Assembly (NCBI RefSeq): GCF_003086795.1
Contig: NZ_CP026003.1
Coordinates: 348,455-412,454, forward strand
DNA length: 64,000 nucleotides
Reading direction: 5' to 3'
DNA from: Stenotrophomonas sp. SAU14A_NAIMI4_5
GTDB taxonomy: Bacteria > Pseudomonadota > Gammaproteobacteria > Xanthomonadales > Xanthomonadaceae
Positions within the stretch are counted from its first letter, which is position 1. Each line of letters opens with the position of its first letter. Both the position numbers and the translations under genes were made by a program. The notes under the pieces are model-generated. The model had not been told where the DNA came from and did not search any database. It was given only the letters and a program-made list of their open reading frames with translations. Shown here in pieces: positions 53,314-62,094 of the stretch.

Positions 53314-54086
53314 ACACCGTGACCCACACCCTCGCTGCGCCGCGCGCGTCCGTGCGTGCCGCCCTGCGTCCCTACATCGCCGAGCTGCAGGCCGAGCTGC
53401 GCCGGGCCTGGCGCACGCCGGCCTTCGCGGTGCCGTCGCTGCTGTTCCCGGTGCTGTTCTACCTGTTGTTCGGCGTGCTGCTGGGGCGTGGCCACGCGCC
53501 GCTGTACCTGCTGGCTACCTACAGCGTGTTCGGCGCGATGGCACCGGCCCTGTTCGGCTTCGGCGTGCAGCTGGCACTGGACCGCGAAGGTGGCCTGCTG
53601 ACCCTGAAGCGCGCGCTGCCGATGCCGGCGGCGGCGCCATTGCTGGCACGGCTGGCGATGGCGGTGATGTTCGCGCTGCTGGTGGCCGGCCTGCTGGTCA
53701 CCGCAGCCAGCACTCTGGGCGGCGTGCATCTGCAGGTGCAGCAGATCCTGCAGCTGCTGGCCGTGGCTGCGCTGGCGGCCCTGCCGCTGGGCGCCATCGG
53801 CCTGCTGATCGGCAGCCATGTCAGTGCCAGCGCGGCACCGGCGATGGTCAACCTGGTGTACCTGCCGCTGGCCCTGCTCTCGGGCCTGTGGCTGCCGCTG
53901 TCGGCTCTGCCCAAGCTGTTCTCGACGATGGCGCCGCTGTGGCCGACCTGGCACCTGGCGCAGCTGGCGCTGACGGTGGTCGGGCTGCCCGCGGCAGGCA
54001 GCCTCGCCGGGCATCTGCTGGTGCTGCTGGGCGTGACCGTGGTGGCGCTGCTGCTGGCGCGCCGCCGCCTGCGTCGGGTCGGCTGA
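53310..54086 (+). CDS. ABC-2 type transporter permease
   Basis: This 258-residue protein has six hydrophobic segments (about 42-60, 68-84, 114-133, 147-168, 176-195 and 228-248), the ABC-2 permease layout (NodJ/DrrB type). It starts MNTVTHTLAAPRASVRAAL and follows the ATPase with a 4-bp overlap, so the two form one exporter. The sensor kinase gene begins 6 bp after its stop. Substrate unknown; kinase-linked exporters of this form in other bacteria include DesK-associated and antibiotic-response systems. Confidence 0.88.
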   Translation: MNTVTHTLAAPRASVRAALRPYIAELQAELRRAWRTPAFAVPSLLFPVLFYLLFGVLLGRGHAPLYLLATYSVFGAMAPALFGFGVQLALDREGGLLTLKRALPMPAAAPLLARLAMAVMFALLVAGLLVTAASTLGGVHLQVQQILQLLAVAALAALPLGAIGLLIGSHVSASAAPAMVNLVYLPLALLSGLWLPLSALPKLFSTMAPLWPTWHLAQLALTVVGLPAAGSLAGHLLVLLGVTVVALLLARRRLRRVG

Positions 54087-54092
54087 ACTGGC

Positions 54093-55307
54093 ATGATCGG
54101 CAGCGAACGTCCCCGCCTGGATCCGCCCGTGTCGTCGAGCTGGCTTGCCTCCCTGCTGCGCCCTGCGCCGGATTCGGCCGTGGCCGACCTGTTGCGTCGG
54201 GGCAAATCGCCGTGGAGCGGTGCGATCCACCTGCTGTGGTCGGTGTGGATCTTCCTGACGCCCGCGCTGGGCAATGGCTTCACCCTGCGCTGGTTGTTCC
54301 TCACCCTGGCCAGCTATCCGCTGTTCCTGTTCCTGTATGCACGGGTGATGCTGGCGCCGCGCCACCACGGCCCGCGCTATGCGCTGGCGATGGTCGCGCT
54401 GTCGCTGGTGCTGCTGCCCTGGTACCCGTCCGGCCTGAGCTACTTCGTGTTCGGCTGCGTGCTGATGCGCATGAGCGGGCGCAGCGGCTGGTGGATGTAC
54501 CTGCTGCAGCTGACCGGGTTGAACATCGTGTTCTGCTCGGCCGCGCTGTACTTCGGCTACCCATGGCAGGCGCTGGTGTGGATGCCGGCGGTGTCCTTCA
54601 TCGTCGGCCTGGTGGTGAACGTGGAGGCGTTGAGCCAGCAGCGCGATGTGGCCCTGCAGCTGTCGCAGGAGGAAGTGCGGCGGCTGGCGACCACCGCCGA
54701 GCGCGAGCGCATCGGCCGTGACCTGCACGATCTGCTCGGCCACACGCTGTCGCTGATCACGTTGAAGCTGGAACTGGCGCGCAAGCTGTACGACCGCGAT
54801 GACGCGCGTGCGCGGCAGGAGATCGGCGAGGCCGAGGCCATTGCCCGCGAGGCACTGGCGCAGGTGCGCAGTGCGGTCACCGGCATCCGTGCCAGCGATC
54901 TGGCCGGCGAGCTGGCCTCGGCGCGGCTGCTGCTGGAATGCCAGCAGGTGCACCTGCATTACACGGTGCCGCCACCGATGCCGGTGGAGGTAGAGCGCGG
55001 CCTGGCTCTGGTGCTGCGCGAGGCGGCCACCAATATCGTGCGCCATGCGCAGGCGACCCAGGCGCGGGTGGAATTCATGCAGGAAGGACGGCAGCTGGTG
55101 ATGCAGATACGCGATGATGGACGGGGCGGCCTGCAGGCCGAAGGCAATGGCCTGTGCGGCATGCGCGAGCGCGTGGCCGCGCTGGGCGGCCAGCTGCAGG
55201 TGCAGTCGGCCAGGGGCGAGGGCACCGTGTTGAGCGTGCGCGTGCCGCTGGCAGCGGCCACCACTCCGGTCCCGCCGGCCTCGCTGGCACAGGACGGTGC
55301 GGCATGA
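54093..55307 (+). CDS. DesK-like sensor histidine kinase
   Basis: This 404-residue kinase has about five membrane helices (residues 40-175), then a dimerisation helix with RERIGRDLHDLLGHTLSLI (phosphoacceptor His212, HisKA_3 type) and an ATPase domain with REAATNIVRHAQ (N-box) and DDGRGG, GLCGMRERVAALGG (G-boxes). It resembles DesK of Bacillus, which senses membrane lipid state. It is co-transcribed with the exporter and overlaps the regulator gene by 4 bp. Confidence 0.9.
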   Translation: MIGSERPRLDPPVSSSWLASLLRPAPDSAVADLLRRGKSPWSGAIHLLWSVWIFLTPALGNGFTLRWLFLTLASYPLFLFLYARVMLAPRHHGPRYALAMVALSLVLLPWYPSGLSYFVFGCVLMRMSGRSGWWMYLLQLTGLNIVFCSAALYFGYPWQALVWMPAVSFIVGLVVNVEALSQQRDVALQLSQEEVRRLATTAERERIGRDLHDLLGHTLSLITLKLELARKLYDRDDARARQEIGEAEAIAREALAQVRSAVTGIRASDLAGELASARLLLECQQVHLHYTVPPPMPVEVERGLALVLREAATNIVRHAQATQARVEFMQEGRQLVMQIRDDGRGGLQAEGNGLCGMRERVAALGGQLQVQSARGEGTVLSVRVPLAAATTPVPPASLAQDGAA

Positions 55308-55906
55308 TCCGCATCCTGCTGGCCGAGGACCAGGCCATGGTGCGCGGCGCGCTGTCGGCGCTGCTGGGTCTGGAGCCGGATATCGACGTGCTGGGCAGCG
55401 CTGCCGACGGCGAGGCTGCCTGGCGCATGCTGCAGCAGCTGCAGCCGGACATCCTGGTGACCGACATCGAGATGCCCGGCCTGACCGGCCTGGAGCTGGC
55501 CCAGCGCATCGCCCGCCACGAACTGCCGATCAAGGTGGTCATCGTCACCACCTTCGCCCGCGCCGGTTTCCTGCGCCGCGCGCTGGAAGCGGGGGTGCTG
55601 GGTTATCTGTTGAAGGATGCGCCGGCGGAGAACCTGGCCGAAGCGCTGCGCAAGGTGCAGCAGGGCATCCGCGCGATCGACCCGCAGCTGGCGATGGACG
55701 CGTGGTCGCAGGCCGATCCACTGACCGATCGCGAGCGCCGCGTGCTGCGCCTGGCAGGCGAGGGCCGCACGGCCAGCGAGATCGCCGAGCAGCTGGGGCT
55801 GTCGCACGGCACGGTGCGCAATTACCTGTCCGAGTGCATCGGCAAGCTGGGCGTGGCCAACCGCATCGAGGCGTACCGGCTGGCGCGGCAGAAGGGTTGG
55901 TTGTAG
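55304..55906 (+). CDS. DesR-like NarL-family response regulator
   Basis: This 200-residue regulator has a receiver domain with Asp54 (LVTDIEMPG) and Lys at LLKDA, and a LuxR-type helix-turn-helix (about 140-195, LTDRERRVLRLAGEGRTASEIAEQLGLSHGTVRNYLS in parts). It pairs with the DesK-like kinase and probably controls the exporter operon or the divergent one. The stop TAG is created by the GTAG head of a SMAG repeat. Confidence 0.92.
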   Translation: MIRILLAEDQAMVRGALSALLGLEPDIDVLGSAADGEAAWRMLQQLQPDILVTDIEMPGLTGLELAQRIARHELPIKVVIVTTFARAGFLRRALEAGVLGYLLKDAPAENLAEALRKVQQGIRAIDPQLAMDAWSQADPLTDRERRVLRLAGEGRTASEIAEQLGLSHGTVRNYLSECIGKLGVANRIEAYRLARQKGWL

Positions 55907-55997
55907 CGCCGGGCCATGCCCGGCGAGCGAAGCGGCCGCCTTTGACCTTTGCCTGCACGTGCGACGAAACGATCCGCCGGGCGTGGCCCGGCGCTAC
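55903..55997. repeat. Inverted SMAG pair overlapping the regulator's stop codon
   Basis: The plus copy (55903-55925) begins with the GTAG that ends the desR-like gene. The minus copy is 55975-55997. Both have the CGCCGGGC/GCCCGGCG stem, like the pair after phoQ. They lie between converging genes. Confidence 0.87.
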
Positions 55998-56013
55998 CGA
56001 TCCGAGGCCCTGC

Positions 56014-56550
56014 TCAATCCTTCCCGCGCGCCATCGCCTGGAACACGCCATCGCGGCGCACCCACAGGTGGAACAGCGCCGCGCCCACGTGCATCAGCAC
56101 CGTGGCGAACAGCACATACGCCAGCAGGCTGTGCGCGTTGCGCAGGGCGGCATACAGCGCCGGGGTGTGCGGCACGATCGGCGGCAGGTGCAGGCCGCCC
56201 CACAGGGTGATCGGGTAGCCGCCGGCCGACAGCATCGCCCAGCCGATCAGCGGCATCGCCAGCATCAGCCCGTACAGCATCCAGTGCGATGCCTTCGCCG
56301 CCAGCACCTGCCACGCCGGCAGGTCGGCCGGCAGCGGTGGCGGACGATGCCGCAGGCGGTTATACAGCCGCAGCAGCACCAGCACGAGGATGGCGATGCC
56401 CAGCGGGCGGTGCAGGTCGATCAGCATCGGCCGCAGGTGCAGCGAGGCGACCATGGTCACGCCGACGAACAGCATGGCCAGGATCATCACCGCCATGGTC
56501 CAGTGCAGGATGCGCGCGAGCAGGTTGAAGTGGCCGTTGCCGGTACTCAT
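56014..56550 (-). CDS. Cytochrome b561
   Basis: This 178-residue, four-helix membrane cytochrome has RILHWTMAVMIL (haem His), HRPLG, MLYGLMLAMPLIGW with a nearby His, and ALRNAHSLLAYVLFATVLMHVGAALFH carrying the last His ligands (in parts). It moves electrons across the inner membrane, from quinol. Its start overlaps the stop of the catalase-like gene (ATGA), so it probably feeds electrons to that protein in a coupled operon. Confidence 0.9.
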   Translation of the reverse strand: MSTGNGHFNLLARILHWTMAVMILAMLFVGVTMVASLHLRPMLIDLHRPLGIAILVLVLLRLYNRLRHRPPPLPADLPAWQVLAAKASHWMLYGLMLAMPLIGWAMLSAGGYPITLWGGLHLPPIVPHTPALYAALRNAHSLLAYVLFATVLMHVGAALFHLWVRRDGVFQAMARGKD

Positions 56551-57653
56551 CGTGCGGCCTCCTTCTTCGGTTGTTCGACGTTGCCGGCGGCGCGTTCGCG
56601 TTCGCGGCGGTTGAAGGACTGCGAGTACACGGCCGAGCGTGCGGCCAGGATCGGGTCGTCACTGCCGCGCACGCCGCTGGGCAGGATCAACGGGTCGAAG
56701 TTGACCTGGCCGCAGGCGCCTTCCTCCTGCGACTGCATGCGGTCCAGGCTGAGCACGCCGGCCACCACCTGCTCGCGCGAGTCGGGCCACGGCGTCGACG
56801 GATCGTCGATGGCATCGCCGGGCGCGGCGGTGCTGACCACCAGGTTCCACTGCACCGGGCCCTTGGCCAGGCGCTGCTGCAGTTCCTGGCTGAGGAAATC
56901 GACGCTGGCCTGCTTGCGCGTCTCCGCATCCATCTCCACCACCGGCGCCAGCGGCTGCCAGCGCCAGCGCACCGCGCGCTTCTGTCCCTGCGCGTTGGTG
57001 AACCAGAAACTGTTGACGCTGTTGTAGGTGGTATCGGCCCAGCTGCTGGTCCACGGCGCGGTCTTCGCCCATTGCTGGAAGGCCTGCGCGCTGGGGTACT
57101 TGGCCAGCACGGCAGCCATCTTCTGCGGGTCGGGCTTGCCGGTGGCCGGGTCGGGAATGGAGGCGCGGGTCTGCTCGTAGAAGGCCTTGGCGTCGGGCAC
57201 GGCGAAGAACGGGAAGCTGTTCATCGCCATGCGCCATTCCTGGCCATCGTCGCTGACCATCTGCACCGCCATGCTGCGTACGCGCGCGGTGTTGTCGGCG
57301 CCGTACGGGTCGCCGCCACCGATCGACAGGCGGCCCATCACCGGCACGCGCGCCTGCGAGAACACCCGCGCGCTGGACAGGGTGGGCGCCTGCGCGCTGG
57401 GCTCGAACCAGCCGGCCACGCAGATGCCCTTGCTGTGCGCACGGCGGAAGCCTGGATGGGCCGGGCCGGTGGCTTCGATGGTGTCGGTGAAGCGCTGCGC
57501 GGTGAGGCGGTTGCCGATCCAGCCGGCCAGCCAGGCGAAGGCCAGCGCCGCGCCGCCCAGGATCAGGGCGATCAGGGCGATCCAGGGCAACGGGGAATGC
57601 GTGCGCGGTGCGCCGGGCGTCTGGCCGGCGCGGGTGTAGCGGAAGAGCGACAT
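56547..57653 (-). CDS. Membrane-anchored catalase-family peroxidase (SrpA-like)
   Basis: This 368-residue protein has one N-terminal TM anchor (about 23-45), then a shortened catalase fold: FRRAHSKGICVAGWF with active His73, MNSFPFFAVPDA with the active Asn segment, and a C-terminal RSAVY whose Tyr matches the haem ligand. Small catalases of this type act mainly as peroxidases. The start MSLFRYTRAG is preferred over one 16 codons upstream. Together with cytochrome b561 it looks like a periplasmic quinol peroxidase, which is an inference. Confidence 0.88.
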   Translation of the reverse strand: MSLFRYTRAGQTPGAPRTHSPLPWIALIALILGGAALAFAWLAGWIGNRLTAQRFTDTIEATGPAHPGFRRAHSKGICVAGWFEPSAQAPTLSSARVFSQARVPVMGRLSIGGGDPYGADNTARVRSMAVQMVSDDGQEWRMAMNSFPFFAVPDAKAFYEQTRASIPDPATGKPDPQKMAAVLAKYPSAQAFQQWAKTAPWTSSWADTTYNSVNSFWFTNAQGQKRAVRWRWQPLAPVVEMDAETRKQASVDFLSQELQQRLAKGPVQWNLVVSTAAPGDAIDDPSTPWPDSREQVVAGVLSLDRMQSQEEGACGQVNFDPLILPSGVRGSDDPILAARSAVYSQSFNRRERERAAGNVEQPKKEAAR

Positions 57654-57770
57654 GGTCGGGTTCCTGCCTTCACGGATCGTGTGGGTGGTCGACCCGCACA
57701 TCCTCGCAGAACCCGGCCGGGGCCGAAATTCAATTTTTCGTCAGATTTGCCAGCCCCGTCGGGGGCAGCG

Positions 57771-57857
57771 GTAGAGTCGACCGTTGGTCGACTGCTCTCC
57801 GATCGGCCGTGGAGAATCCCGCGCTGCGCGCGATAGTCGACTGACAGTCGACTCTAC
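57771..57857. repeat. Inverted SMAG pair between catalase-like and aminopeptidase genes
   Basis: The plus copy (57771-57793) and minus copy (57835-57857) have AGTCGAC-type stems like the pair after the M28 peptidase gene. The pair lies 17 bp from the end of the aminopeptidase gene and may terminate it. Confidence 0.85.
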
Positions 57858-57873
57858 CGTGGAGCGCGCAGGC

Positions 57874-59241
57874 TCAGGCGTAACGCGCCTTCAGCATCGC
57901 CCAGGCCGAACGCAGGGCCAGGGCCTCGCCACCGGCCGGACGGCCCGGGCGCTCGCCGTCGTTCCAGGCGTACACGTCCAGGTGCGCCCAGCGCTGGTCG
58001 TTCTCCAGGAAACGCTCCAGGTACAGCGCGGCGGTCACCGAGCCGGCCATGCGCGAGCCGGCATTGGCCAGGTCGGCCACGCCGCTGCTCAGGTAACGCA
58101 GGTACGGGCGCCACAGCGGCATGCGCCACACCGGGTCGCGGGTTTCATCGCCGGCCTGCAGCCACTGCTGGGCCACGGTGTCGTCGTTGCTGAACAGGGC
58201 CGGCAGGTCCGGGCCCAGCGCAATGCGGGCGGCACCGGTCAGGGTGGCGAAGTCCAGCACCAGGTCGGGCTTCTGCTCGCCGGCGAAGGTCAGCGCGTCG
58301 CACAGGACCAGGCGGCCTTCGGCGTCGGTGTTGTCGATCTCGACGCTCAGTCCCTTGCGCGTGGCGATGATCTCGCCCGGGCGGAAGGCATCGGGGCCGA
58401 TTGCATTTTCCACCGCCGAAATCAGCAGGGTCAGGCGCACCGGCAGCTGCTGGGCCATCACCAGCCCGGCCAGGGCCAGCGCATGGGCGGCACCGCCCAT
58501 GTCCTTCTTCATGTTGCGCATGCCGTCGGCCGGCTTGATGTCCAGGCCGCCGGTATCGAAGCACACGCCCTTGCCGACCAGCGCCAGCGCCGGGTCGCTG
58601 TCCTTGCCCCAGCGCAACACGATCAGGCGCGGTGCACGGTGCGAGGCACGGCCCACCGCGTGGATGGCCGGGAAGTTCTGCTTCAGCAATTCGTCGCCGG
58701 TGATCGCTTCGACCTGCGCACCGTGGGCGTCAGCCAGCGCACGCGCAACGTCTTCCAGCTGCTGCGGGCCCATGTCTTCGGTCGGGGTGTTGACCCAGTC
58801 GCGCACGCGCAGGCTGGCGGCGATCAGGTCGGCAACTTCCGCCGGCGGGCTGGCCAGCAGCTGTGCCGGTGCACGGTTGCGCTTGCGGTAACGGTCGAAG
58901 CGGTAGCTGCCCAGGCCCCAGCCCAGCTGCAGCAGCGCCTGTTCGGCGGCCGGCAGCTCGGTGGCCAGCTGCCACACGCTGCCTTCGGGCAGGGCGTGCG
59001 GGGCATGCGCATAGGCGTACGCATCGGCACGGTCGCCGACCCCGATCACCGCACCGGCCAGGCCGTCCGCGCCCGGCAGCAGGGCCACGCTGTGGCCGGC
59101 GGCGGTGAAGCCCTGTGCGTCCAGCCATGCCTGCTGGGCGGCCGGCTGCGCGGCCTTCCAGCTGGCGTACTGCTCGCGATCCAGCACGTGCAGCGGCAGT
59201 GCGGCGGTGGCGGTGGCGGTGAAGCCGGTGATCTCGCTCAT
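57874..59241 (-). CDS. Leucyl aminopeptidase (M17 family)
   Basis: This 455-residue cytosolic enzyme removes N-terminal residues from peptides. The M17 signature NTDAEGRL and metal-binding stretch GKGVCFDTGGLDIKP are present, and GGAAHALALAG follows the catalytic lysine region. The N-terminal domain is short compared with PepA, closer to PepB-type enzymes. The HAD gene upstream ends 3 bp before its ATG, so the two are co-transcribed. Confidence 0.93.
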   Translation of the reverse strand: MSEITGFTATATAALPLHVLDREQYASWKAAQPAAQQAWLDAQGFTAAGHSVALLPGADGLAGAVIGVGDRADAYAYAHAPHALPEGSVWQLATELPAAEQALLQLGWGLGSYRFDRYRKRNRAPAQLLASPPAEVADLIAASLRVRDWVNTPTEDMGPQQLEDVARALADAHGAQVEAITGDELLKQNFPAIHAVGRASHRAPRLIVLRWGKDSDPALALVGKGVCFDTGGLDIKPADGMRNMKKDMGGAAHALALAGLVMAQQLPVRLTLLISAVENAIGPDAFRPGEIIATRKGLSVEIDNTDAEGRLVLCDALTFAGEQKPDLVLDFATLTGAARIALGPDLPALFSNDDTVAQQWLQAGDETRDPVWRMPLWRPYLRYLSSGVADLANAGSRMAGSVTAALYLERFLENDQRWAHLDVYAWNDGERPGRPAGGEALALRSAWAMLKARYA

Positions 59242-59244
59242 GCG

Positions 59245-59967
59245 TCAGTTACTCCGGTGTTCGTCGGCGGCATCGAGGTTGGCGTCCAACCAGTCGGCCA
59301 GGCCGGTAAGGGTGTCGAACTGCAGGTCCGGCTGCAGCTGCGGATGGGTCCAGGTGGCAGCGTCGCGGTTGATCCAGCAGCCGCGCAGGCCGGCGGTGAT
59401 CGCCCCGGCCACGTCCATCTCGATATGGTCGCCCACGTGCAGCACCTGCGCCGGCGCCACGCCCAGGCGGTCGCAGGCGGCATGGAAGATGCTGGGCTCC
59501 GGCTTGGCCGCGCCATGTTCGCGCGCGCCCAGCTGGAAGGCGAAAAGATGCGACAGGCCGATCCGTTCCAGGTCGGCGTTGCCGTTGCTCAGCGCCGCCA
59601 CCGGTACCCGCGCGGCGATGCGCGCCAGGGCCTCCAGTGCGTCGGGGTAGTACTCGACCTGGTTGCGCGCGGCATAGAACACTTCGTAGGCCGGCTCCAG
59701 CAGGTCCAGGCTGGCGCCGCTGTTCTGCAGCGCCTCCTGGATCGTCAGCCGGCGCAGCGCGCTCAGGTCGAAGTGCAGCTGCGGGTTGTCGCGGAAGGAG
59801 CGCTCGCGCAGTTCGCGCATCGCCGCCACCGGGTACATGGCAGCGGTGGCGGGGCTGTGCTCGCACATCCATTCGTGCAGGACCACGTCGATGCGGGCGC
59901 CGATCGGCGCGAACGGCCACAGCGTGTCGTCGAGGTCGAGGGTGATGGCTTGGACTGGAAATTTCAC
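59245..59967 (-). CDS. HAD-family phosphatase
   Basis: This 240-residue HAD hydrolase has motif I TLDLDDTLW (nucleophile Asp), motif II ALSNGN, Lys near AAKPEPSIF and motif IV HVGDHIEMDVAGA. The cap is C1 (helical), between motifs I and II. Close relatives act on small phosphates such as nucleotides or 5-amino-6-ribitylamino-uracil phosphate, but the substrate is not clear. It is 3 bp upstream of the aminopeptidase gene. Confidence 0.88.
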   Translation of the reverse strand: MKFPVQAITLDLDDTLWPFAPIGARIDVVLHEWMCEHSPATAAMYPVAAMRELRERSFRDNPQLHFDLSALRRLTIQEALQNSGASLDLLEPAYEVFYAARNQVEYYPDALEALARIAARVPVAALSNGNADLERIGLSHLFAFQLGAREHGAAKPEPSIFHAACDRLGVAPAQVLHVGDHIEMDVAGAITAGLRGCWINRDAATWTHPQLQPDLQFDTLTGLADWLDANLDAADEHRSN

Positions 59968-59998
59968 CCGGCCATTCTACGCCTGCCCGCCGGGGCTT

Positions 59999-61105
59999 TC
60001 ATTCCAGCAGCCGCGCCCAGCCCTGCATGCCCTCCAGGCGCGCCAGCACCAGCTTGATGCAGACCAGCAGCGGCACCGACAGCAGCAGGCCGACCATGCC
60101 CCACGCCCAGCCGAACACCATCAGGGCCAGGATCAGTACCAGCGGCGACAGCTTCATCTGCCGGCCCAGCACGATCGGGGTCACCAGCTGCCCTTCCAGC
60201 GTATGCAGGCCCAGGTAGGCGGCGGCCGGCAGCAGGGCCTGCAGCGGATCGCGGAACTCGACGAAGCCCATCAGCAGCATCGTCGCCACGCCGATCAGCG
60301 GGCCCACGTACGGCGCGAAATTCAGCAGCGCGGCCACCGTACCCCACAGCAGCGCCTCCTGCAGGCCGATGCCGAGCAGCATCAGCACGCCGGCAAACAC
60401 CAGCCCCACCAGCGTGTTGATGACGCTGATGGTGAGCACGTAACGGGAGACCTCGCGTTCGATCGAACGCAGGATGTCGGTGGTGAAGCGCTGCTGCTGG
60501 CGGTTGGGGAACAGGGCGATGGCCGCGCGCTGCAGGCTCTCGCCATAGATCATGAAGAACAGGGTGAGCAGCACCACCGCCAGCACCGAGGCGGCCAGCT
60601 TCGGTGCCCGGGTCAGTACACGATAAGGGTCGTCCAGCTGCGTGCGGATGACCTGGATCCTGCGGCTGCTCTCGCCACCGGCGACGCGCGCGAAGTTTTC
60701 CGCCGCCTGGTTGGCCTGCTGCACCGGCTTGGTCAGGTCCTGCACCTGGCGGGCGACCTTGCGCAGCTGCTGGGGGGCTTCCTGCGCCCAGTCCATCGCC
60801 GGGCCGATCAGCTGCACGCCGAGCGAGGCGGTCACCCCCAGGCCGGTGCCGAGGATCAGCAGCGCACCGATCGCGCGCGGGATCCACAGCCGGCGCAGGA
60901 AGCGCAGGATCGGGTTGCCGACCAGGGCGAAGAACATCGCCAGCAGCACCGGCAGGATGATGTCCTGCGCGGCCCACAGGGTGAAGGCAACGGCCAGGGT
61001 GGCCAGCACCACCAGCGACATCGGCCCGCGCGGGCGCGAGGGCGGCGGCAGGGGCGCCTTGCTTTCCGGTTCGGGGGCCACAGGGGACAGCAGGGACTCG
61101 CTCAT
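59999..61105 (-). CDS. AI-2E family transporter (PerM-like)
   Basis: This 368-residue protein has about eight membrane segments in the AI-2E/PerM pattern: paired helices near 30-68 and 75-100, a long soluble helical part (about 110-185), and a C-terminal set with FAPYVGPLIGVATMLLMGFVEF and GLHTLEGQLVTPIVLGR (in parts). Family members are proposed permeases or antiporters. It is separated by 31 bp from the HAD gene and probably shares its transcript. Confidence 0.9.
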   Translation of the reverse strand: MSESLLSPVAPEPESKAPLPPPSRPRGPMSLVVLATLAVAFTLWAAQDIILPVLLAMFFALVGNPILRFLRRLWIPRAIGALLILGTGLGVTASLGVQLIGPAMDWAQEAPQQLRKVARQVQDLTKPVQQANQAAENFARVAGGESSRRIQVIRTQLDDPYRVLTRAPKLAASVLAVVLLTLFFMIYGESLQRAAIALFPNRQQQRFTTDILRSIEREVSRYVLTISVINTLVGLVFAGVLMLLGIGLQEALLWGTVAALLNFAPYVGPLIGVATMLLMGFVEFRDPLQALLPAAAYLGLHTLEGQLVTPIVLGRQMKLSPLVLILALMVFGWAWGMVGLLLSVPLLVCIKLVLARLEGMQGWARLLE

Positions 61106-61172
61106 CGACGCACCGACCGGGAAGGGAGGCTCATTATCCGCCCGCCGCGATCAACGCGGCGGGTGTGTCGAG

Positions 61173-61619
61173 TCAACGTTCGGAGACGTCGGTAGCCGCT
61201 TCGGCCGGCTGCGGTTCGCGCAGTTCCGGCTCGGGGGCGGCTGCCGGTCGCGGGGCCGGGGGGGCAGCGGCCTGCGGGGCCATCTGCTCGGCGGCTTCAT
61301 CGGCCTGGTCGGCAGCTTCATCCGCCGTATCGGCCGCATGCGCGGCCATCGCCGCGGCAAATGCCGCCTGGCCGCTGGCAAACAGGTTGGATACCGAACC
61401 GATCATCTGCAGCCAGCGTGCGCCGTTGACCTTGCCCGGTACTTCCAGCTTGCCGGCAAGAAAACCGCCGGCCAGGCCGACGGTGATGATGCGCAGCGGC
61501 GACCAGCCCTGCCGCCAGACCCGGCTGAGCACGGTCCAGTTGTCCTCGGTTTCGGCCATGCGTACGGCCATCACCTGTTCGCAGCGCTTGACCCGCCGCT
61601 GCAGCGCGCCGAACTTCAT
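61173..61619 (-). CDS. YqjK-position hypothetical protein
   Basis: This 148-residue protein has a conserved-looking N-terminal half (about 1-80, with one hydrophobic helix near 45-60) and an alanine/proline/glutamate-rich tail (about 90-148). It overlaps the YqjE-like gene by 4 bp (ATGA), making it the third gene of a yqjD-yqjE-yqjK-like operon. It has no clear family of its own, so the name rests on gene order. Confidence 0.65.
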   Translation of the reverse strand: MKFGALQRRVKRCEQVMAVRMAETEDNWTVLSRVWRQGWSPLRIITVGLAGGFLAGKLEVPGKVNGARWLQMIGSVSNLFASGQAAFAAAMAAHAADTADEAADQADEAAEQMAPQAAAPPAPRPAAAPEPELREPQPAEAATDVSER

Positions 61620-62086
61620 GGTTTGCCCTCCGGAATCTGCACCTCGGCATCGGGGTCGTCTTCGTTGGGCTCGTCGAACAGGCCCAATTTCGACAACTGG
61701 CGCCGCGTGGCGTGCATGCCGGTGTGGTGGAAGAAGTAGGACACCCGCCAGATGGCGTAGCCGGTGACGGCCAGGCTGAGCAGCGAGGTGATCAGCAGGG
61801 CCTGCAGCCAGCTCAGGCCCCAGCTCTGCAGCAGGGCGATGAGGGTGGCGGCCATCAGCAGCCAGGCCGAGGCACCGAACACGATGCCGACCCCGGCCCA
61901 GGCCAGGGCGCGGCCGAATGCGCTGCGGGCCAGGGCGAAGTCGGCCGAAGCCAACCGCCGCAGCGTACGCAGCGAATTCTTCGCCGAATCGGCGGCGGCC
62001 TTACCCGCCGCGCCGACCTGGCGGATGCTCTCGTCCAGCGGCGGGGTGGCCGCCGGATCGGGTGCTTGCGTGGTCTCTTCGCTCAC
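61616..62086 (-). CDS. YqjE-like phage-holin-superfamily III membrane protein
   Basis: This 156-residue protein has an N-terminal soluble part, two transmembrane segments (about 60-86 and 91-113) and a charged C-terminus (DEPNEDDPDAEV). It matches the DUF1469/YqjE group, which resembles holins but is chromosomal. It lies 8 bp after the yqjD-like gene and overlaps the next gene by 4 bp. Confidence 0.8.
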   Translation of the reverse strand: MSEETTQAPDPAATPPLDESIRQVGAAGKAAADSAKNSLRTLRRLASADFALARSAFGRALAWAGVGIVFGASAWLLMAATLIALLQSWGLSWLQALLITSLLSLAVTGYAIWRVSYFFHHTGMHATRRQLSKLGLFDEPNEDDPDAEVQIPEGKP

Positions 62087-62094
62087 GCCGCAGC

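Noticed and set aside
52986..55046. 686-codon open frame on the - strand
   Set aside because: It runs opposite the ABC-2 exporter and kinase genes; Gln/Arg/His-rich composition shows it is a shadow.
61616..62086. Prophage holin near the right end
   Set aside because: The sequence is of the holin-like superfamily but the gene order yqjD-yqjE-yqjK marks it as a chromosomal membrane protein, with no phage genes around.
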